Shown here one piece after another: positions 58,145 through 64,000 of a DNA stretch of 64,000 nt. Below the pieces are notes generated by a model. That model was not told the origin of the DNA and did no database searches. It was given only the letters and a program-made list of their open reading frames with translations. Source of the stretch: Haemophilus parainfluenzae ATCC 33392 (GTDB lineage: Bacteria > Pseudomonadota > Gammaproteobacteria > Enterobacterales > Pasteurellaceae); NCBI RefSeq assembly GCF_031191205.1, contig NZ_CP133470.1, positions 1,557,501 through 1,621,500 of the forward strand, written 5' to 3'. The position numbers and the translations under genes are program-made. Numbering within the stretch: position 1 is the first letter of the stretch; every line of letters begins with the position of its first letter.

Positions 58145-61100
58145 TTAACGAACAGGTTGGCGTTTACTTGGTTTACATAAACGAATATTTTTTCCAAGTT
58201 CATCGACTTGATATTTTTCGAAGGAAAGGGCTAATTTAATACCAACACCTTCAAAAATACCTTGTTTCCCTTTTGATTTATCTAAATCATGTTCTTTAAT
58301 ATCTATATTACCTGTGGCACGATTAAGTCCATTAAAGTAACCTAAAATGGTTTTCTTTTTAGTGACTAATTTTACTAAGTCATTTGGGTGTAATGAAAAT
58401 TTGAAAGTTGCAGAGTTATCCATCACTTCCCAATCTTCCTCATCTTTATATTGTGTTGCTGCTTTATTAGGTAAAATTCCCTTAGCGACTTGCCAGGTAT
58501 AAATTGGCACAAGGAAATATTTTCCACCTTTAGTGAATACATCCACTCTCACCATTGAGGCATTATCCGCGACACCATTCCCCTCACGGACTAATACGCC
58601 AGATTTTTGTATTTGTTCTACTCGTACTGATTTAACAATAGCCCCACCTTTTTTTATAAAAGGTTCAGCAAACGCTTTAGCAGGATCATCATTAAAAGCC
58701 TCTAGACGAGCTTTTAAAGTATCATAAAGATCTTTTTCACGTTCACGATTTACCATCAATTCTAAATCTTTTAATTTTAATTTAGTGAGTGGCATTTTAA
58801 TCACGCTTATCCCTTCATTGAGACGTTTCGCTGATTTCACGGTTTCCATGTGTCCTTGACCGGTCATTTTGCGTGTTGGCATTCGAGATACAAACAGAGG
58901 TTGGACAAATTCATGATTGGCTTGTGGACGATCCGGCAATCTATTTTCTAGTTCCAGTTTAGGATTATCACTAAAAATTCGGATTTCAACTTCTTGTTTG
59001 AAAAATTGCCATGGAGTAGGGAAGTGTAATGGAATAATTTCACCTGTTTCACGATCTATTCGTTCACCAGTGAATACATCACCAGCTTCAAAACGAACAA
59101 AACGTGTGATTTTTTGCTGCATGGCGACGGTTGAGCAAGCAACCACAACGGCATCTAAGGCGTGATGGCGGTCATTGTCTTCCCGTGATTTTGCTAATCC
59201 CCAACGGCTACGAAGTAAAGCGGTAATTTGCCCGTTGGAAGCAAATACTTTTCGTTTTCCTTCACCTGTTAAGTGCATATTATCTGCAATAAAATTACAT
59301 AAGAAACGAGCAACGTAGCGCGTATCATTTAAATTACGTTCAATAAAGCCCTTTTCATCAAGTTTTTGGCTTAGGATGCGTTGTTTTTTCGCATAAGGGA
59401 ATGCACTGGTTTCAACTAATGCTTTGAACGCTCTCCAGCGTTCGCTGTTATGTTTACCATCAAGCCATTCAAAAGGGGTTAAATTGCCTTTGTTTTGATT
59501 TTCATTAGCAAGCACCAGTACTTTATTGTTGAAACTATCATCCCAAGTACGGGAAAACGGCAAGGCGTGATCGACTTCTACATAGCCTTTTTCTAATAAA
59601 CGGTGCAATTCGATAGGTTTGCCGGAATATAAACATTTTGCATTTTGCTGTTTATAAAGTCGCATTTTTAAAATGTCTTTGGCTTTAGGCTCACCAGCAA
59701 AATGAGGGAAGTACTCTTTAAATTCCTTGATTGCGTTTTCACGCTGTTTACGATTTTCTTCCTGACGTTTTTCTAGTTCACGACGATCTTTGTAAGATTT
59801 GCCAACTTCTCGTCCCGTTTCAATATGAATACGAGCTGGCGAACCATATAATCTCACTACGCCATTAATCACTTTACGAGCTTGCGTGAGTGTTCGTAAA
59901 ACCACAGGATTACGGATTTCATCAGCTGGAATCTGTGGTAAGAAGTGATGGTTTTCTTCTGTTTTTTTACCATAATGATCGCCATAAATTTCACGACAAG
60001 CCTCATCATAGCGTAGTCCTTGTTGCATTAATGGTAGAAGTTTATATAAAGCTTTAAGGGATAATTGGATAAATTTATCAAAACTAAGATTTTCCAATAA
60101 GGCATTTAATACAGGCTGAGAGAGTTTTCCTGCTAAGTAAGCGCTGATATCTTCATCAGTTTTATATAATGAAAATGCCGTACCAATTTCATCTAATAAT
60201 GTTGGATTTGCCTTTAATTCTGCCCATTCAGCTTTTAGGTTATTACCTTCCAATACTTTACGAATTTGGTGATAGGCTTTCATTTCCATCAGTACTGCTT
60301 TAGTTTCAATGGCCTTTTTATCCTCACCGGAATAACGGAGGCCTTTAAAGATTGCCTCATCAGATAATTTTAATATTGAGCGTACTTGTGAATAGAATAA
60401 TCTATTTTTGTCATAAGGTTGCTCCATTAATGCTAAACGTTCATTATCATTTAAAGCACGCTCTAAGCCATTTTCTTGAATACGTAAATTATTTAATTTC
60501 GTTATCCAAACAAAACGTTCTGCGGAATAAGTGTTCTTAGCTGCCTTATATTCATCTTCAAAAGTACATTTACCGAGCATTTTTAAAATAGCTTCACCAG
60601 ATAAGGCAGGTTTTTGCCACATTAAAAGTGCGGTCAAATTTTCTAATAATTTTTCTGAAGCGAATGGATTACCAAAGTGTTGTTGACGAGAGAAGAGGAG
60701 TTCCATTTCGGCGAGTAAGTCTAGTCGGCTAAACGTGTGAGTATAGGCGCCTTGTTGGTTACGGATATGACCTTCTTCGACCTCAAATTTTTTTACGGCA
60801 AGTTCTGCTGGCGAGCGATATGTAGCTTGCTGCAGTAATTTATGATTATTGTCTACACCGCTTAATAACGCACCTAGCTCTTTATTTTCGCTTTTACTTT
60901 CATTTTTACGCTGAGATAAATAACCACGGTGCTTAATTAAATGTAATAACACAGCAGCCCATTCTTGGCGTTCTAGTTTATGATCTAGACCTTCGACACG
61001 TAGCTGCCAAACTTGATGAGGAAGACGTTCATCAGTGGATAATAGGATATTTTCTGATTTTAGAAGTCGTTTTGCTTTTTTCAGACGAGCAACGCGACGT

Positions 61101-61309
61101 TGAGTTAATCGACGAGCGGAGCGGGCTAAACGGCGAGAAAGCGCAAGGCTTTCACCTGTTTTGGGCACTTCTGCTCGTTCGAAAGTACGTACACCAACAT
61201 CAATTAAACGCAGAGGATTCTCTTTTTCGTCAATTTCAACCACAGCCCAGCCAACAGAGGCGATACCAAGGTCGAGACCAAGGATATAATTTAAGTTTTT
61301 ATTTTCCAT
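58145..61309 (-). CDS. cas9: CRISPR-associated endonuclease Cas9 (type II-C)
   Basis: The 1054-residue protein is a compact II-C Cas9. RuvC-I ([18 protein letters not shown]) has Asp13, the arginine-rich bridge helix spans about residues 57-85 ([20 protein letters not shown]), and RuvC-II ([11 protein letters not shown]) has Glu497. HNH has His581 in [14 protein letters not shown], and RuvC-III has His716 and Asp719 in [11 protein letters not shown]. All catalytic residues are present, so the nuclease looks active. The C-terminal quarter forms the wedge and PAM-interacting region. It cuts DNA guided by crRNA and tracrRNA. The length equals what I recall for the H. parainfluenzae enzyme, a known target of AcrIIC anti-CRISPRs. 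Confidence 0.98.
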   Translation of the reverse strand: MENKNLNYILGLDLGIASVGWAVVEIDEKENPLRLIDVGVRTFERAEVPKTGESLALSRRLARSARRLTQRRVARLKKAKRLLKSENILLSTDERLPHQVWQLRVEGLDHKLERQEWAAVLLHLIKHRGYLSQRKNESKSENKELGALLSGVDNNHKLLQQATYRSPAELAVKKFEVEEGHIRNQQGAYTHTFSRLDLLAEMELLFSRQQHFGNPFASEKLLENLTALLMWQKPALSGEAILKMLGKCTFEDEYKAAKNTYSAERFVWITKLNNLRIQENGLERALNDNERLALMEQPYDKNRLFYSQVRSILKLSDEAIFKGLRYSGEDKKAIETKAVLMEMKAYHQIRKVLEGNNLKAEWAELKANPTLLDEIGTAFSLYKTDEDISAYLAGKLSQPVLNALLENLSFDKFIQLSLKALYKLLPLMQQGLRYDEACREIYGDHYGKKTEENHHFLPQIPADEIRNPVVLRTLTQARKVINGVVRLYGSPARIHIETGREVGKSYKDRRELEKRQEENRKQRENAIKEFKEYFPHFAGEPKAKDILKMRLYKQQNAKCLYSGKPIELHRLLEKGYVEVDHALPFSRTWDDSFNNKVLVLANENQNKGNLTPFEWLDGKHNSERWRAFKALVETSAFPYAKKQRILSQKLDEKGFIERNLNDTRYVARFLCNFIADNMHLTGEGKRKVFASNGQITALLRSRWGLAKSREDNDRHHALDAVVVACSTVAMQQKITRFVRFEAGDVFTGERIDRETGEIIPLHFPTPWQFFKQEVEIRIFSDNPKLELENRLPDRPQANHEFVQPLFVSRMPTRKMTGQGHMETVKSAKRLNEGISVIKMPLTKLKLKDLELMVNREREKDLYDTLKARLEAFNDDPAKAFAEPFIKKGGAIVKSVRVEQIQKSGVLVREGNGVADNASMVRVDVFTKGGKYFLVPIYTWQVAKGILPNKAATQYKDEEDWEVMDNSATFKFSLHPNDLVKLVTKKKTILGYFNGLNRATGNIDIKEHDLDKSKGKQGIFEGVGIKLALSFEKYQVDELGKNIRLCKPSKRQPVR

Positions 61310-61374
61310 AAGGTTGGTTCCTTTTTATTAGTTTTTTTGTTTAAATTTTAACAGATTTTTGCATAAAAAATATA

Positions 61375-61403
61375 TTGACGATAAAAAAATAAATAGATAG
61401 AAT
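61375..61403 (+). promoter_or_regulatory. tracrRNA promoter
   Basis: TTGACG (61375-61380), 17 bp, TAGAAT (61398-61403): a near-consensus sigma-70 promoter reading away from cas9, with a start expected near 61410. Confidence 0.75.
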
Positions 61404-61409
61404 TCACCT

Positions 61410-61513
61410 CGTTGTAATGGCACTGCGAAATGAAAAACGTTGTTACAATAAGAGAAAAGATTTCTCGCAAAGCTCTGTCCCTTGAAATGTAAGTTTCAAG
61501 GGACATCTTTTTT
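61410..61513 (+). ncRNA. tracrRNA of the type II-C system
   Basis: The anti-repeat at about 61411-61449 includes GCACTGCGAAATGAAAAA, 18 bases fully complementary to the repeat, then a mismatched bulge and TACAA pairing again. Downstream are a small stem GAGAAA/TTTCTC (61452-61466), the CGCAAAGCTCTG segment resembling the Neisseria II-C tracrRNA nexus, and the terminator TGTCCCTTGAAA/TTTCAAGGGACA (61476-61505) with a T run to 61513. It pairs with each crRNA repeat for RNase III processing and Cas9 loading. It is transcribed divergently from cas9. The rest of the 61310-61637 gap holds only the promoters and the dedA terminator. Confidence 0.95.
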
Positions 61514-61559
61514 CTGCTTATTTAGAAAATAAAGATGTGAGAGCAGGTTAACAAAAATA

Positions 61560-61594
61560 AAAAAACGCTTAATAAAATTATTAAGCGTTTTTTT
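61560..61594. terminator. Terminator of dedA
   Basis: AAAACGCTTAATAA and TTATTAAGCGTTTT (a 14-bp stem with a short loop) have A and T flanks. It can stop both dedA (- strand) and read-through from tracrRNA. Confidence 0.8.
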
Positions 61595-61637
61595 ATTGAC
61601 GAAAATTTATAAATTTTTGACCGCACTTTATAGGAAA

Positions 61638-62243
61638 TTATTTAGCTTGTTTCTTCGCTTTTTTCCATTTCCAAAATAGGAATAGGGCTAGAATACCGAT
61701 TAGGATATAAATCACGAGTTGGCCTTTTTTAATTTGCTCGTGTAACCAATCTAAATTTTTCGCACCAAATTCGCCAAGGTAAACCCAAATTGGCACAGAA
61801 ATAATCGCGGCACAGAAATCAATTAATACAAAGCGAGTGTAGCTGACGCGACGGGTAATGCCAGAAACCATATAAATTGGTGCGCGTAATCCTGGAAGGA
61901 AACGAGCAACAAATAATACACGGTTGCCGTATTGGTCAAATTTTTCACGTACCATTTTGAGGCGTTCTAATGTGACGATTTTACGCATTGGTCGGAAACG
62001 TAAAATGCGCGTGCCGTAAATGCGGCCAAGCCAGTACATGGTTGAATCACCGGCAAGTACGCCAATCATACTCACGACTAACATTAAGTGGGAATTGACA
62101 CTTTCAGGATAGAGGCCAGCAATCACACCGCCGGAAACAAGCGTGATATCTTCTGGAATGGGTACACCAAAGCCACAAATAATCAGAACAAATAGCACCG
62201 CCCAATAACCGTAATCGGTAAAAAAGCTGATAAGAAATTCCAT
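61638..62243 (-). CDS. DedA family inner-membrane protein
   Basis: The 201-residue protein has about five hydrophobic segments and the DedA motifs GFGVPIPEDITLVSGGVIAG (about residues 24-43) and ARFLPGLRAPIYMVSGITRR (about 113-132), with the acidic and arginine residues needed for function in other members. DedA proteins are linked to membrane potential, envelope integrity and, in some cases, polyprenyl-phosphate or phospholipid flipping. It is a single gene beside the CRISPR locus. Confidence 0.92.
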   Translation of the reverse strand: MEFLISFFTDYGYWAVLFVLIICGFGVPIPEDITLVSGGVIAGLYPESVNSHLMLVVSMIGVLAGDSTMYWLGRIYGTRILRFRPMRKIVTLERLKMVREKFDQYGNRVLFVARFLPGLRAPIYMVSGITRRVSYTRFVLIDFCAAIISVPIWVYLGEFGAKNLDWLHEQIKKGQLVIYILIGILALFLFWKWKKAKKQAK

Positions 62244-62344
62244 TTGAAACCCACTTACAATCAGTTAGTTAAAATTAATTAAAAATTGGGGCTTATTTTA
62301 ATCGCTTTGCCTTGAAAAGCCTAGAAAAAATTTGCTGTGTAAAT

Positions 62345-62373
62345 TTGCATTGTGGGGCTGAATATTTTATAAT
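62345..62373 (+). promoter_or_regulatory. rplY promoter
   Basis: TTGCAT (62345-62350), 17 bp, TATAAT (62368-62373). The transcript would start near 62380, giving a leader of about 90 bases. Confidence 0.7.
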
Positions 62374-62381
62374 CCGTCGCT

Positions 62382-62438
62382 CTCAAGGTTTGTCTTTGAG
62401 CAAATTTAGGAAAATTGCTGGGTCGCCTGCAATTTTTT
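62382..62438 (+). promoter_or_regulatory. rplY leader with attenuator-like hairpin
   Basis: The leader contains a weak stem (CTCAA/TTGAG, 62382-62400) and then AAAATTGC/GCAATTTT (62411-62436) with a loop TGGGTCGCCT and a T-rich tail, a Rho-independent terminator shape upstream of the ribosome site. Autoregulatory leaders for L25 have been described in gamma-proteobacteria; L25 could bind a 5S-like fold here. Confidence 0.5.
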
Positions 62439-62469
62439 ATTTTAAACTTTTAATCAAGAGAACATGAAA

Positions 62470-62757
62470 ATGGCATTTAAATTTAACGCTGAAGTTCGTC
62501 AAGCGCAAGGTAAGGGTGCGAGCCGCCGCCTGCGTCACAACGGTCAAATCCCTGCAATCATTTATGGTGGCAGCGAAGCACCTGTTTCAATCATCTTAAA
62601 TCACGATGAATTAAACAACGCGCAAGCTCACGATTCTTTCTATAGCGATGTAATCACTTTAGTGGTTGAAGGTAAAGAAGTTGCAGTGAAAGTTCAAGCA
62701 ATGCAACGTCACCCATTCAAACCAAAATTGGTTCACATTGACTTCAAACGTGCTTAA
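62470..62757 (+). CDS. rplY: 50S ribosomal protein L25
   Basis: The ATG at 62470 ([20 protein letters not shown]) is preferred over one two codons upstream because of ribosome-site spacing and the family N-terminus. The 95-residue protein is the short, single-domain L25 that binds loop E of 5S r[13 protein letters not shown] and [15 protein letters not shown] are conserved. It is monocistronic with its own leader and terminator. Confidence 0.96.
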   Translation: MAFKFNAEVRQAQGKGASRRLRHNGQIPAIIYGGSEAPVSIILNHDELNNAQAHDSFYSDVITLVVEGKEVAVKVQAMQRHPFKPKLVHIDFKRA

Positions 62758-62775
62758 TTTTTAGCTTGTGATAAG

Positions 62776-62806
62776 AACACCAATAATGATGAGTTATTGG
62801 TGTTTT
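62776..62806 (+). terminator. Terminator of rplY
   Basis: AACACCAATAA and TTATTGGTGTT (11 bp) have a 7-base loop followed by TTTT. Confidence 0.88.
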
Positions 62807-62860
62807 TTCTTTTCGGGCAAAGTGCGGTCAAATTTGAAATCGTTTTAGGAGTATTTTCCA

Positions 62861-63655
62861 ATGAAGATAGCCTTAGGCATTGAATATAACGGAAAACAGT
62901 ATTGTGGATGGCAGCGACAAGAGAAAGTGCGCAGTGTACAAGAAGAATTAGAAAAAGCGTTATCTTTCGTGGCAAATGAAAAAATTGAAGTGTTTTGTGC
63001 GGGAAGAACAGATTCCGGTGTGCATGGCACAGGGCAAGTCGTGCATTTTGAAACCACAGCAGTTCGTCCTGAAAAAGCTTGGGCATTTGGGACCAATGCG
63101 AATTTGCCTGATGATATTTCGGTGAGTTGGGCAAAAGTGGTGGATGATGAATTCCATGCACGTTTTTCGGCAACAGCGCGTCGTTATCGCTATATTTTGT
63201 ATTGCAATAAATTGCGTTCAGCCATTTTGCCGGAAGGGATTACCCATTGCCATTTAGATTTAGACGAAAAGAAAATGCACCAAGCGGGGCAGTTCTTATT
63301 GGGGGAAAATGATTTTTCCTCTTTCCGCGCGGCACAATGTCAATCGAATACCCCTTGGCGAAATGTGCATCATTTAAACGTGGTGCGAAAAGGACAGTAC
63401 GTTATTGTGGATATTCAAGCTAATGCTTTTGTGCATCATATGGTGCGAAATATTGTTGGAAGCTTGATTGAAGTTGGTGCAGGCAATCAACCTGTTGAGT
63501 GGATGAAATGGTTGTTGGAGCAAAAAGATCGTAAATTAGCCGCCCCAACCGCGAAACCTGAAGGTCTGTATTTAGTCAATGTGATTTACCCTGAAAAATT
63601 TGCGATTCCACAGAAAAATTTAGGGCCCTTGTTTTTAGAAGATAATCTCATCTGA
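62861..63655 (+). CDS. truA: tRNA pseudouridine(38-40) synthase
   Basis: The 264-residue protein is Tru[21 protein letters not shown] at the start, the catalytic aspartate in [18 protein letters not shown] (near residue 52), and [17 protein letters not shown]. It isomerises uridines 38-40 in the anticodon stem-loop. A TTTTAGGAG ribosome site lies upstream. It is close to accD on the same strand, with a 65-base gap. Confidence 0.97.
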   Translation: MKIALGIEYNGKQYCGWQRQEKVRSVQEELEKALSFVANEKIEVFCAGRTDSGVHGTGQVVHFETTAVRPEKAWAFGTNANLPDDISVSWAKVVDDEFHARFSATARRYRYILYCNKLRSAILPEGITHCHLDLDEKKMHQAGQFLLGENDFSSFRAAQCQSNTPWRNVHHLNVVRKGQYVIVDIQANAFVHHMVRNIVGSLIEVGAGNQPVEWMKWLLEQKDRKLAAPTAKPEGLYLVNVIYPEKFAIPQKNLGPLFLEDNLI

Positions 63656-63720
63656 CTAGCAAATTTCGCTAAATTATGATTAAATACGCAAACTTTTCTA
63701 GTTAATAAAAAAGGTAAAAA

Positions 63721-64000
63721 ATGAGCTGGATTGATAGAATTTTTAGCAAAGGAACCTCTTCCTCTGCATCACGTAAAGCTAACGTACCAGAAGGGGTTTG
63801 GACAAAATGTACCTCTTGTGAACAAGTGCTTTATGGTGAAGAAGTAAAACGTAATTTATATGTTTGTCCAAAATGCGGTCATCATATGCGTATTGATGCT
63901 CGTGAGCGCCTTTTAGCCTTGTTAGATGAAGGTTCAAGCCAAGAATTATCGGCTGATTTAGAACCTAAAGATATTCTTAAATTTAAAGATTTAAAAAAAT
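63721..64000 (+). CDS. accD: Acetyl-CoA carboxylase carboxyltransferase subunit beta (3' truncated)
   Basis: Only the first 93 codons are in the window. The start [20 protein letters not shown] and the zinc ribbon [12 protein letters not shown] with [11 protein letters not shown] (CxxC at about residues 30-33 and 49-52) identify AccD. With AccA it transfers the carboxyl group from biotin carrier protein to acetyl-CoA, forming malonyl-CoA for fatty acid synthesis. The carboxyltransferase domain continues beyond base 64000. Confidence 0.95.
   Translation, partial: MSWIDRIFSKGTSSSASRKANVPEGVWTKCTSCEQVLYGEEVKRNLYVCPKCGHHMRIDARERLLALLDEGSSQELSADLEPKDILKFKDLKK

Noticed and set aside
54451..61637. 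Anti-CRISPR or aca genes near the CRISPR locus
   Set aside because: No small gene with an Aca-type helix-turn-helix is near; the 54479 membrane protein does not resemble an Acr.
62754..63173. 139-codon - strand frame across the start of truA
   Set aside because: Antisense to truA and the rplY terminator; no support.

Overview
The window reads as chromosomal DNA of a Pasteurellaceae bacterium, most probably Haemophilus parainfluenzae. The evidence is the dense occurrence of the Haemophilus uptake signal core AAGTGCGGT (often paired inverted inside terminators), low GC, gene neighbourhoods I recall from H. influenzae (rpsO beside the molABC cluster, prlC beside an OppA-like lipoprotein, htrB divergent from hldE, a MATE pump divergent from ribE), and a type II-C Cas9 of 1054 residues. 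Species assignment is inference from the sequence alone.

Layout. 1-9390: the end of dnaX, then housekeeping and membrane genes (yedI, proA, a TRIC-type channel, a DMT exporter, a YdcH-like protein, serS, tehA) and one small orphan gene. 9469-16625: a carbohydrate cassette, with a TreR-like GntR repressor divergent from malQ, glgP, an EEP-family hydrolase and a glucose/maltose PTS EIICB. The set could import maltose by PTS, remove the phosphate and feed the sugar to the phosphorylase/glucanotransferase route. 16827-23209: rnb, fabI, a Nif3-like protein, htrB and hldE, plus a candidate small RNA at about 20547-20632.

23263-35303 is a 12-kb block devoted to oxyanion uptake, probably molybdate/tungstate: a TonB-dependent receptor with a small membrane protein, a FecB/FecCD/ATPase importer, a ModABC-like importer with ModD, MolABC, and a ModA-like protein that has no signal peptide. 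Three of its intergenic regions carry ModE-box-like sequences with matching geometry, which suggests one regulon. 35436-54754 holds core genes: rpsO, prlC, a peptide-binding lipoprotein, a MerR regulator with an LplT-PlsC-Aas fusion, ilvE, the sRNA gcvB beside its activator gcvA, rlmM, putP-cmoB, rng, a MATE pump, ribE and two small unknown genes.

54772-61513 is a complete type II-C CRISPR-Cas locus: 31 repeats and 30 spacers read on the + strand toward convergent cas2, cas1 and cas9 on the - strand, with a divergent tracrRNA beyond cas9. Every repeat ends in an extended -10 promoter element. Two spacers are duplicated in an odd alternating pattern, one spacer contains an inverted uptake-signal pair, and a terminator-like hairpin separates cas9 from cas1-cas2. 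The window closes with a DedA protein, rplY behind an attenuator-like leader, truA and the start of accD. I saw no tRNA, rRNA, insertion sequence or prophage.
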